Of a stretch of DNA of 64,000 nucleotides, positions 25,623 through 32,886 are shown one piece after another (the stretch's first letter is position 1; each line of letters begins with the position of its first letter). Source of the DNA: Mycolicibacterium iranicum (lineage in GTDB: Bacteria; Actinomycetota; Actinomycetes; Mycobacteriales; Mycobacteriaceae); contig NZ_LWCS01000001.1 in assembly GCF_001650495.1 (NCBI RefSeq), positions 310,001-374,000 of the forward strand. Reading direction: 5' to 3'. Under the pieces are notes generated by a model. That model was not told where the DNA came from, searched no databases, and saw only the letters and a list, made by a program, of their open reading frames with translations. A program made the translations under genes and the position numbers.

Positions 25623-27809
25623 TCAACCGAGTTCGGCGTCGCCGGTGACGACGGCCGGCCGCTCCGCCTTCTCGGTCAGTTCGTAGCGGATCAGCCGAGA
25701 GCTGTTGGCCACCACGGCAACCGACGATGCGTTGTGCAGCACCGCGGCCAGCACCGGCGACAGGGCCCCACCCGCGCCGATGAGCAGGCCGATGGCGTTG
25801 ACGGCGATCGACATCGCGTAGTTCTGTCGGATAACGTCCACGGCGCGTCCGCCGAGGTCGCGGACATCGAGCAAGCGGTGCAGATTGTCGCTCGCCAGCG
25901 CCACGTCCGCGGTTTCCACCGCGACGTCCGTGCCGCCCAGACCCATGGCGATTCCGATGTCGGCCTCGGCCAGGGCCGGCGCATCGTTGACGCCGTCTCC
26001 GACCATCGCGACGGTGTAACCCTCATCGCGCAGCCGACGGACCGCGTCGAGCTTGTCGTCCGGTAACACCTCGGCGCGCCACTCGGTGATGCCGAGCTGC
26101 TCGGCGACCGCAGACGCAGCCGCGGGGTGATCACCGGTCAGCATGATGATGCGGCGAACGCCGTTGGCCCGCAACCGATCCAGCACACCATGGGCTTCAG
26201 GCCGAATTTCGTCGCGAAGGCTGATCAAGCCGACGAGTTTTCCGTCGACCGCCAGCAGTAGCGGGGTTTCGGATTGCTTGCGCAGCCTGTCCACCCAATC
26301 GGTGGCCTTCTTGGTGACGCGGACGTTCTCCTGCTGCAGCAGCGACGGACTCCCGAGTAGTAGCGTGCGACCGTCGGCCCGCGTTCTCATCCCGAGCCCG
26401 ACCAGGACCTCGCACTCCTCGTGCGGCGGTATCTCGATGTGACGTTCCTGCGTCGAGCGGATCACTGCCTCCGCCAGCGGGTGGCGAGAATGGATCTCCG
26501 AGCTCGCCGCGTAGGCGAGAACTTCTTCGGGCTCCCAATCCTTGTGGAAGGCAACCAGGTTCGTCACCACCGGGCGACCCACGGTCAATGTGCCGGTCTT
26601 GTCGAACACCACCGCGTCGACCCGACCCGCCTGCTCCAGGTGTGACCCACCCTTGATCAGAATCCCGCGGCGGGCACCGTTGCCGATCGCCGCACTGATG
26701 GCGGTCGGTGTCGAGAGCCCCACCGCGCAGGGACATGCGACCAACAGCATCGTCATCGCGCGACGCACATCACGGGTCACGATGAGGGTGGCCAGCGACA
26801 GCAGGAACGACGCGGGGACGAACCGACGCGAAAAGCTTTCCCCCACAGTCTGTATGGGCGCTCGGTGTTCCTGCGCCTCCTCAACCCTGGAGATGATCCG
26901 ACCGATCGTCGTGTCGCGGCCCACCGCCTCGGCGCGGACCACCAGCCGGCCCCGCACGACGACGGAGCCCGCGAACACGCGGGCATCTGTGGTCACCGCG
27001 ACCGGCAGGTTCTCGCCGGTGATGGCTGATTGGTCGACGATGGCCTCGCCGTCGACGACCACCCCGTCGACAGGCAGCGCGACCTGATCGTGCACGACGA
27101 CCTCGTCGCCGATCCGCAGTTCGTCGGTGGCGACCTCCACCTCGGTGCCGTCGCCCAGACGCACCCAAGCGGTGTCCTGATTGCCCTGCAGGAGATTCGC
27201 GATGGCGCGCCGCGTCCTTCGCAGTGTCAGGTCTTGCAGGTACTCGCCGATGTTGAGCAGCCACAGCACGGTGAGCGCGACGACGTTCTCGCGCAGCGCG
27301 AGGCTTGCGATGGTCGCGGCACTGACGAGGACATCTGTGCCGGCCGAACGTCCACCGCGAAGGGTGCGCAACGCTCCGCGCAGGAACGGGTAACCGGTGA
27401 AGATCGTCACGCCGGTGGCAGCCAGCCTGCTTGTCGGGCCGAGCAGCGGAGGACGGGCGAACACATAGCGGCGGACGCCCAGCAGTACCAGCGCCGTCCC
27501 GCCGACCGCCATGCGCAGCACGTCGGCATTGGTGACATCGGCGGACCGCGGAGCACGTTGAGGGACAAGGTTTTTGGCTATGTGCGCGGCCGATTCGATC
27601 GCGGCCAGCACTTCTGCGCGGTCGCATCGCTTCGGCGAGTACCACACCACCACGGACGCCGTCCGTGGGTAGGCGTGCACCGCGCGCACCCCGGGCACCG
27701 CGTCGACGGTGTCCTCGACGGCGACGGCGCGCACGGAGTCGTTACGAAGCCACGGCGCGTGCAGTCGCATCCGGCCTGCGGCGTCGGAGAGGACGGTCAG
27801 GTCCCCCAC
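25623..27809 (-). CDS. ctpC: CtpC-type P1B metal-exporting ATPase
   Basis: Heavy-metal P-type ATPase of 728 residues. It has the transmembrane CPC motif at 359-361 (VACPCAVGLST), the phosphorylation site DKTGT at Asp403, the TGEN actuator loop near 264 and the hinge GDGVNDAP. An HMA-like N-terminus (LSDAAGRMRLHAPWLR) lacks a CxxC. It is close to M. tuberculosis CtpC over its whole length; CtpC is linked to zinc detoxification and manganese export. GTG 27809 is chosen because it gives VGDLTVLSDAAG, matching CtpC; the frame stays open upstream only as antisense of the opposite-strand genes. It follows pacL1 with a 2-bp gap. Confidence 0.93.
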   Translation of the reverse strand: MGDLTVLSDAAGRMRLHAPWLRNDSVRAVAVEDTVDAVPGVRAVHAYPRTASVVVWYSPKRCDRAEVLAAIESAAHIAKNLVPQRAPRSADVTNADVLRMAVGGTALVLLGVRRYVFARPPLLGPTSRLAATGVTIFTGYPFLRGALRTLRGGRSAGTDVLVSAATIASLALRENVVALTVLWLLNIGEYLQDLTLRRTRRAIANLLQGNQDTAWVRLGDGTEVEVATDELRIGDEVVVHDQVALPVDGVVVDGEAIVDQSAITGENLPVAVTTDARVFAGSVVVRGRLVVRAEAVGRDTTIGRIISRVEEAQEHRAPIQTVGESFSRRFVPASFLLSLATLIVTRDVRRAMTMLLVACPCAVGLSTPTAISAAIGNGARRGILIKGGSHLEQAGRVDAVVFDKTGTLTVGRPVVTNLVAFHKDWEPEEVLAYAASSEIHSRHPLAEAVIRSTQERHIEIPPHEECEVLVGLGMRTRADGRTLLLGSPSLLQQENVRVTKKATDWVDRLRKQSETPLLLAVDGKLVGLISLRDEIRPEAHGVLDRLRANGVRRIIMLTGDHPAAASAVAEQLGITEWRAEVLPDDKLDAVRRLRDEGYTVAMVGDGVNDAPALAEADIGIAMGLGGTDVAVETADVALASDNLHRLLDVRDLGGRAVDVIRQNYAMSIAVNAIGLLIGAGGALSPVLAAVLHNASSVAVVANSSRLIRYELTEKAERPAVVTGDAELG

Positions 27810-27811
27810 GG

Positions 27812-28096
27812 TCAGTGGTCGTGGTCGTGTGCGCTGTCGGCGACCGCGGGCGGCGGACTCTCCTCGCCGATGCGCTCGCGGGCTTCGGCGACGACGTCGG
27901 CGACCTGCAGCCGTGCCGATTCCGCCCCCTCTTCGGCTTTGCGAACCCCGCGCAACGCCCACGCGGTCGCGGTCACCGAGGCCTCGCGGACCGGCGCTTT
28001 CGCGACGACCTTCCGAACGCCCTGATAGGCAGCGACGCCGACGGCCCCTGTGATCACAGTCGACGCCGCTTTCGCCAGAAACGCTCCCAAAACCAT
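27812..28096 (-). CDS. pacL1: PacL1-like partner of CtpC (DUF1490)
   Basis: A 94-residue protein with an N-terminal membrane segment (AFLAKAASTVITGAVGVAAY), an E/A-rich helical middle and a C-terminal metal-binding tail AHDHDH. This matches the mycobacterial DUF1490/PacL group; Rv3269 (PacL1) scaffolds and stabilises CtpC in membrane efflux platforms and binds zinc through a similar HDHDH end. It is immediately upstream of ctpC, as in M. tuberculosis. ATG 28096. The regulator is not apparent; no Zur box is seen in the 71-bp spacer to the divergent permease, as expected for an efflux system. Confidence 0.9.
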   Translation of the reverse strand: MVLGAFLAKAASTVITGAVGVAAYQGVRKVVAKAPVREASVTATAWALRGVRKAEEGAESARLQVADVVAEARERIGEESPPPAVADSAHDHDH

Positions 28097-28167
28097 CGGC
28101 CCAGCTTAGCCGTCGAACCACCGTCACCTTCCCTGATGCCGATAGTGGCGGATGGCACAATGGCCCG

Positions 28168-29157
28168 GTGGTCGCCGAGGCGCAGTCGACACGTCGGCGG
28201 ATCGGGTCGATGCCCGTGCTGGTGCTGGCCGTCGTGGCGCTGGCACTTGCGGGTACATCATTGCGCAGCTTCGTCGCCAACTCGCCCGACGTTGCCACCG
28301 CGGCCACCGTCTTCTGCGGCATCTTCGTGCAGGCGCTGCCCTTTCTCGCGCTCGGGGTGATCGTCAGCGGCGCCGTGGCCACATTCGTGACACCCGAGCG
28401 GCTGGCACGCTGGCTGCCCCGCCGACCGTCGGCCGCGATCCTGGCCGCCGGTGTCGGCGGCGCCGCACTCCCCGGTTGCGAATGCGGTTCGGTTCCGGTC
28501 GCGCGGCGACTGTTCGGCGAGGGCACCGTCGGCGCCGCCGCACTCACGTTCATGCTGGCCGCGCCGGCCATCAACCCGGTCGTGCTGGTGGCCACCGCCG
28601 TGGCATTCCCCGGTGAACCCGGGATGGTGGTGGCACGATGTGCCGCATCGCTGATCACCGCGCTGATCATGGGCGCGCTGTGGGCTCGCTTCGGGCAGCC
28701 CCGCTGGATCACCCGCCAGGTACCGCACGAGCACTCGGGGCAAGGTTCCCGCTGGACGGTGTTCTCCGAGGCGGCACGGCACGACTTTCTGCAGGCGTCC
28801 TCGTATCTCGTCATCGGCGCGGTCGCTGCCGCGGCTCTGCACGTCCTGGTGCCGGCATGGGTCTTCGAACACCTGGCCGGCCAGCTGTTGCTCGGCATCG
28901 CGGTCATGGCCTTGCTCGCGGTCATCCTGGCGTTGTGCTCGGAGGCTGACGCCTTCGTCGCCGCCAGTTTGTCGATGCTGCCGCTGCTGCCGAGGCTGGT
29001 GTTCCTCGTCGTGGGGCCCGCGATCGACATCAAGCTGTTCGCGATGCAGGCCGGGATGTTCGGCCGTGCGTTCGCGCTGCGTTTCGCCCCCGTGACCCTT
29101 GTGGTGGCGGTGGTGACGGCCTCCTGCGTCGGCCTGCTGGTGCTGGGCAACCGATGA
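28168..29157 (+). CDS. UPF0718 (ArsP_1-like) permease
   Basis: Integral membrane protein, 329 residues, with about eight hydrophobic helices in two repeats. The family signature GCECGSVPVARRL is in the first half and LCSEADAFVA in the second. Relatives include Bacillus YcgR and M. tuberculosis Rv2963. Transported substrate is not established for this subfamily; ArsP exports organoarsenicals. It overlaps the next gene by ATGA, forming a two-gene unit divergent from pacL1-ctpC. GTG start. Confidence 0.82.
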   Translation: MVAEAQSTRRRIGSMPVLVLAVVALALAGTSLRSFVANSPDVATAATVFCGIFVQALPFLALGVIVSGAVATFVTPERLARWLPRRPSAAILAAGVGGAALPGCECGSVPVARRLFGEGTVGAAALTFMLAAPAINPVVLVATAVAFPGEPGMVVARCAASLITALIMGALWARFGQPRWITRQVPHEHSGQGSRWTVFSEAARHDFLQASSYLVIGAVAAAALHVLVPAWVFEHLAGQLLLGIAVMALLAVILALCSEADAFVAASLSMLPLLPRLVFLVVGPAIDIKLFAMQAGMFGRAFALRFAPVTLVVAVVTASCVGLLVLGNR

Positions 29158-29867
29158 CGCGCGAGACACAGAACGCCCTGCTGCTACTGGTGGGGCTGAG
29201 CACCGCGATCATCACGTTCAGCGGGACGTACACCCGCTACGTCAAGGCCTCGTTGGAACCGTGGCTGCTGGCTTCGGCCGCACTCCTCATCGTTCTGGCG
29301 CTGGCATCCATCGTTCGAGACGTCCGCCGCGGTCCCCGCGCCGAGACGCACGATGATCACGGTCACCGGACGGGCGTTCTCTGGCTGCTGCTCGTTCCCG
29401 TCGCGCTGCTGGCGTTCGTGGTCCCCCCTGCAATCAGTCCGCAGTCGGCCCGTCCGTCCGTCACCGCGGTATCGACCGACATCTTGCGGCGGCCGTTTCC
29501 GCCGCTGCCCGACGAGCACGCGCCCGAACTGTCACTGCCGGATCTGCTGATCCGCAACGCGCAGGATTCGGCGGGAACCCTGGACAACCGCCTCGTCACT
29601 GTCACGGGCTTCACCATGAAAGACGGCGACCGAATCGCGCTCGGTCGGATCGTCATCCTGTGCTGCGCAGCCGATGCGCAATTGGCGCAGATCATGCTCA
29701 GCGGGCCCGCAGTGGGGGACGCCGCAAAGCTGCCCGCTGAGACCTGGGTCCGGATCGAAGGCAAAGTCCCTGCGGGACAGAATGATTCGTCGCGGAGCTC
29801 CATCCCGACGTTCGAGGTGTCCTCGGTGCAGCAGATCGAGACCCCGGAGAACACCTACAGTTACTGA
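29154..29867 (+). CDS. TIGR03943-family membrane protein
   Basis: Partner of the UPF0718 permease, 237 residues. It has two to four N-terminal membrane segments with a histidine-containing loop (HDDHGHR), then an extracytoplasmic domain with a conserved Cys-Cys pair in IVILCCAADA. Bacillus YcgQ is the homologous partner of YcgR. The start codon overlaps the permease stop (ATGA), which supports joint function. Its stop is 10 bp before a Zur box serving the next gene. Confidence 0.82.
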   Translation: MTRETQNALLLLVGLSTAIITFSGTYTRYVKASLEPWLLASAALLIVLALASIVRDVRRGPRAETHDDHGHRTGVLWLLLVPVALLAFVVPPAISPQSARPSVTAVSTDILRRPFPPLPDEHAPELSLPDLLIRNAQDSAGTLDNRLVTVTGFTMKDGDRIALGRIVILCCAADAQLAQIMLSGPAVGDAAKLPAETWVRIEGKVPAGQNDSSRSSIPTFEVSSVQQIETPENTYSY

Positions 29868-29877
29868 CCTCCCGGGT

Positions 29878-29898
29878 TAATGGAAATCGTTTTCGTTA
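29878..29898. promoter_or_regulatory. Zur box upstream of the Rv0106-like gene
   Basis: Core ATGGAAATCGTTTTCGTTA with TTAA flanks. It ends 14 bp before the GTG start at 29913. An ATG within the box (29880) is in frame but is treated as operator sequence. Confidence 0.75.
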
Positions 29899-29912
29899 AG
29901 CTGGAGTCCGTG

Positions 29913-31103
29913 GTGAGAACTCCATTGGTGGTGGTCGCCGGCCAGGTGATGACCGAGCAGGTGTGCAATGCCCTCCTGGACGAGTCCGGGACCCTGGTGG
30001 TCAGGCATCGATTCGACGGGCAGGTGGTGGTGCGATCGGTCACCATCAACCGCGAAAGCGGGCCACACACCTCCGAATGGCCGATCGAGCTCGTCAACTG
30101 CTGTCTCGACTGCACCATCCGCGACGACCTGCTGATCCTGCTGCGCCGACTGCATCGACGCGAGGATGTCGACCGCATCGTCGTGCACCTGCCGCCGTGG
30201 CAGGAGCCCGAACCCCTGTGCTGGGCGATCAACAGCGTCGATGTGCACGTCGGACCGGGCTACGTCGACGGGCCGGCGGGTCGCGATGTGCAGATCGATG
30301 CCGTGGTCACCACCGTGAACGCCGCGGATTGGCTGCCGGATGCCCTCAGCGCCGACACCCTGGAGGACGACGACCGCACAGTTGCCCAGATCGTGGTCGG
30401 ACAAGCGGAGTTCGCCGACGTTCTCGTGCTGTCCGCCGCGGAACCGACCACGGAGGCGGTGCTGCGCAGACTGACCCCCAGGGCGCGTGTGGTGTTCGGG
30501 GCCCCGGAGTGCGCCGCGACGCTGCCCCGCTTGGCCCCGGATTCCCGGCGCGGTCGCGACCACGATCCGCACGGCCCACTTCTCGCGGGCCAGCCGCCAC
30601 TGGACGCCGACGGTGAGGTACAGATTCTGGAGTTCTACGCCGACCGGCCGTTCCACCCGATGCGACTGCACCTGGCCATCGAGGACCTACTGGACGGCGT
30701 GGTGAGAATTCGCGGGCGGGTGTGGCTGGCGAGCCAGAACGACACGGTGGTGTGGATCGAGTCCGCCGGCGGTGGCCTGCAGGTCGGCCAGGCCGGGACC
30801 TGGCTGGCCGCCGCAGAGGCCGACGACGACCCCGACCCCGACCGTGTCGCGTTGGCGCGGCTGCGGTGGGATGAGAGATCCGGTGACCGGCACATCGCGC
30901 TGACCGCTCTGCTCTGCGGCGCAGATCCACTCACCGTGAAGGACGCCTTGACCGGGGCCTTGCTCACCGATGCGGAGTGGTCCCGGCCGCACGAATGGCG
31001 CGACTACGACGATCCCTTCGGAGACTGGCACGAAGATCCCTGTGACGATTTCGCCGAGGCCGACGACGCTACCGTCAACCGATCCGACGCCGCGGACTCC
31101 TGA
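29913..31103 (+). CDS. Rv0106-like protein, COG0523-derived without P-loop
   Basis: A 396-residue relative of COG0523 proteins in which the nucleotide-binding P-loop is lost: VVVAGQVMTEQVCNA stands where GFLGAGKT should be. The cysteine site persists as NCCLDCTIRDDLL, and the C-terminal CobW-like domain is recognisable (FYADRPFHPMRLH, DPFGDWHEDPC). It aligns with M. tuberculosis Rv0106 across its length. From memory, the M. smegmatis counterpart may be the zinc-responsive Mrf that recruits MPY to ribosomes in zinc depletion; I cannot confirm this. GTG 29913 matches the Rv0106 start and has GGAG six bases upstream. The 3' end overlaps whiB by 29 bp. Confidence 0.84.
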   Translation: MRTPLVVVAGQVMTEQVCNALLDESGTLVVRHRFDGQVVVRSVTINRESGPHTSEWPIELVNCCLDCTIRDDLLILLRRLHRREDVDRIVVHLPPWQEPEPLCWAINSVDVHVGPGYVDGPAGRDVQIDAVVTTVNAADWLPDALSADTLEDDDRTVAQIVVGQAEFADVLVLSAAEPTTEAVLRRLTPRARVVFGAPECAATLPRLAPDSRRGRDHDPHGPLLAGQPPLDADGEVQILEFYADRPFHPMRLHLAIEDLLDGVVRIRGRVWLASQNDTVVWIESAGGGLQVGQAGTWLAAAEADDDPDPDRVALARLRWDERSGDRHIALTALLCGADPLTVKDALTGALLTDAEWSRPHEWRDYDDPFGDWHEDPCDDFAEADDATVNRSDAADS

Positions 31104-31362
31104 GCCCGTCCCGAACCATGCGAGCACGTTCGGCCGGCGTGGTTGCGCCCCAGATGCCGTGCCGCTCAGACGACTTCAATGCGTGTGCCAGGCAGGTCCC
31201 CTGCACCTCGCACTGCAGGCATATCTTCTTGACGTCCTCTTCCCACGCGACGCGGCGGGCCCCCTGATACGTCTCCGAAGCGAAGAACATGTCGGTGGGC
31301 AGCCCACGGCACCGGGCCCGCCGCCGCCAGTCCGCCGCATCGCCGTCAATCAGACGACCCAC
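31075..31362 (-). CDS. WhiB-family iron-sulfur regulator
   Basis: A 95-residue WhiB-like protein with the four cluster cysteines at 18, 48, 51 and 57 (CxxC-x5-C) and the turn motif GIWGA at 69-73, followed by a basic tail RSPRRRIG. WhiB proteins bind [4Fe-4S] clusters and act with the primary sigma factor. I cannot assign it to WhiB1-7. GTG 31362 lies within the end of rpmE2 (17-bp overlap), so the two are translated from one mRNA that begins at a Zur box. Its 3' end overlaps the Rv0106-like gene tail to tail. Confidence 0.85.
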   Translation of the reverse strand: MGRLIDGDAADWRRRARCRGLPTDMFFASETYQGARRVAWEEDVKKICLQCEVQGTCLAHALKSSERHGIWGATTPAERARMVRDGLRSPRRRIG

Positions 31363-31621
31363 CCGGATTCCTCGATCCGTAGCGGCGCCGGAACTTCTCG
31401 ACCTGCCCGGCAGCGTCGACGATACGACGATTCCCGGTCCAGAACGGATGTGAATCGGACGTGACCTCGACGACGACGAGCGGGTACTCCCGGACCCCCT
31501 CCGGGGTCTCCCAGGCGATGGTCCTTGTGCTCGTCATCGTGGACCGCGTCAAGAACTTCTTCCCCGTGTTTGCGTCCTGGAAGACCACTGGGTGGTAGTC
31601 GGGGTGAATTCCTGGCTTCAT
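31346..31621 (-). CDS. rpmE2: Ribosomal protein L31 type B, cysteine-free
   Basis: Alternative L31 of 91 residues ([41 protein letters not shown]). It has no cysteine, so it cannot bind zinc as type A L31 does. In mycobacteria and other bacteria such C-minus paralogues are repressed by Zur and replace zinc-bound versions in starvation, freeing zinc. A strong Zur box ends 15 bp upstream of the ATG. whiB follows with a 17-bp overlap. Other C-minus ribosomal genes (L28, L33, S14, S18) are not in this window. Confidence 0.95.
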   Translation of the reverse strand: MKPGIHPDYHPVVFQDANTGKKFLTRSTMTSTRTIAWETPEGVREYPLVVVEVTSDSHPFWTGNRRIVDAAGQVEKFRRRYGSRNPGGSSD

Positions 31622-31636
31622 CGGGACCCGCTTTCT

Positions 31637-31657
31637 TATTGAGAATGATTTTCATTA
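31637..31657. promoter_or_regulatory. Zur box between rpmE2 and the ANTAR gene
   Basis: Core TTGAGAATGATTTTCATTA, the closest to the consensus TGAAAATGATTTTCA on its right arm. It is 16-36 bp upstream of rpmE2 and 35-55 bp upstream of the divergent ANTAR gene start. Confidence 0.85.
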
Positions 31658-31691
31658 ATACCGTACCGTGGTCTCCGAGGAGGTGGTTGGG

Positions 31692-31925
31692 GTGTACTCG
31701 GTCTCGCATCCAGATCCCCTCGTGCGCAGGAACATCGACATAGCGATCGGCATCATCGTCGGTCGTCGCCGGTGTTCCGAGGACCAGGCCTTCCGCGAGA
31801 TAGCCTCCGTGGCGCACAAGACCGGCTGCCCACTGGGCGAGACTGCCGACGCGCTCATCGCCTTCGCACGCGTCGACCAGCCACACGCACGCTGTGCGGA
31901 CCGAACCTGGGCCGATTTGTTCTGA
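31692..31925 (+). CDS. Small ANTAR-domain RNA-binding antiterminator
   Basis: A 77-residue protein consisting almost entirely of an ANTAR domain: NIDIAIGIIVGRRRCSEDQA, FREIASVAHKTGCPLGETAD. ANTAR domains bind paired hexaloop RNA hairpins and prevent termination. There is no attached GAF or receiver domain, so activity would be controlled by expression or dimerisation. GTG 31692 is chosen because GAGGAGG lies eight bases upstream; the frame could start 24 bases earlier. It is divergent from rpmE2 across the Zur box. Confidence 0.72.
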   Translation: MYSVSHPDPLVRRNIDIAIGIIVGRRRCSEDQAFREIASVAHKTGCPLGETADALIAFARVDQPHARCADRTWADLF

Positions 31926-31971
31926 GGGCGCACGAGCCATCAAGGCGCCGGCCCACGCCTAGGGTGACGTC

Positions 31972-32886
31972 ATGCGCCTGAAGCCTGGGCGCCCTGACCT
32001 CAGGGCCTACGCGAAGTACTTCGACCTGCCACACGCGGCACCGTCCGCGCCGGTGACGGTGACATGGGCGGGCGTGACGACCCTGCTGATCGAGGACGGC
32101 ACCTCAGCGGTGATGACCGACGGCTTCTTCTCGCGTCCAAGCCTTCTGACCGTTGCCGCCCGACCGCTGAAGCCGTCAGGGGCGCGCATCGCGGCCGCGC
32201 TCGGCCGACTCGGCGTCGAGCGACTCGATGCAGTGACACCGGTACACACCCACTTCGACCACGCGATGGATTCCGCCGAGGTGGCGCGCCTCACCGGTGC
32301 CCGGCTGATCGGCGGAACATCAGCGGCCAACATCGGTCGAGGTCACGGTCTGGACCGGATCGACGTCGTCACCCCCGGCGAACCCGTCCACGCGGGTGCC
32401 TTCGACATCACGCTCATCGAAGGCCGCCACTGCCCGCCCGACCGCTTCCCCGGCGAGATCACCGAACCCGTCGTCCCGCCGGCGCGGGCATCCGCCTACC
32501 GGTGCGGCGAAGCGTGGTCGACGCTGATACACCATCGCGCCGCCGGCAAGCAGATACTCGTCGTCGGCAGCGCGGGCTTCGTCCCCGGCGCACTGCAGGG
32601 CCGGCGGGCCGACGCCGTCTACCTCGGCATCGGGCAGCTCGGTCTGCAACCCGAGGACTACCTCGTCCACTACTGGACGGAGACCGTGCGGACCGTCCGA
32701 GCCCGCCGGGTCGTCCTCGTCCACTGGGACGACTTCTTCCGTCCGCTCGACAAACCGTTGCGCGCGTTGCCGTTCGCCGGAGACGATCTCGACGCCTCGA
32801 TGCGGGTGCTCATACGGCTCGCCGCCGACGACGGTGTCGCTCTGCACATGCCGACGCTGTGGCAGCCGGCGGATCCATGGAGCTGA
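31972..32886 (+). CDS. Metallo-beta-lactamase-fold hydrolase
   Basis: A 304-residue MBL-fold protein with the metal motif THFDHAMDS (HxxxDH variant of HxHxDH: H-T-H-F-D-H is complete), a later GRHC ligand and a VHWDDF ending. The fold usually binds two zincs and hydrolyses lactones, thioesters or phosphodiesters; the specific substrate cannot be told. It begins 46 bp after the ANTAR gene and overlaps the following transporter gene by ten bases, so they form one unit. A two-zinc enzyme next to zinc-sparing genes is notable only by position. Confidence 0.8.
   Translation: MRLKPGRPDLRAYAKYFDLPHAAPSAPVTVTWAGVTTLLIEDGTSAVMTDGFFSRPSLLTVAARPLKPSGARIAAALGRLGVERLDAVTPVHTHFDHAMDSAEVARLTGARLIGGTSAANIGRGHGLDRIDVVTPGEPVHAGAFDITLIEGRHCPPDRFPGEITEPVVPPARASAYRCGEAWSTLIHHRAAGKQILVVGSAGFVPGALQGRRADAVYLGIGQLGLQPEDYLVHYWTETVRTVRARRVVLVHWDDFFRPLDKPLRALPFAGDDLDASMRVLIRLAADDGVALHMPTLWQPADPWS

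Noticed and set aside
28097..28167. Zur box in the pacL1/UPF0718 spacer
   Set aside because: No TGAAAA/TTTTCA-type half-sites are present in these 71 bases.
27810..29150. Very long minus-strand frame giving a 1175-residue protein that includes ctpC
   Set aside because: Residues before VGDLTVLSDAAG are antisense to pacL1's spacer, the UPF0718 gene and part of the TIGR03943 region; they are Ser/Thr/Ala-rich with no domain. ctpC starts at GTG 27809.
32064..32876. Long plus-strand frame extending the ArsB-like permease upstream by 271 codons
   Set aside because: The extension is Arg-rich out-of-frame shadow of the MBL gene; the membrane protein begins naturally at ATG 32877.
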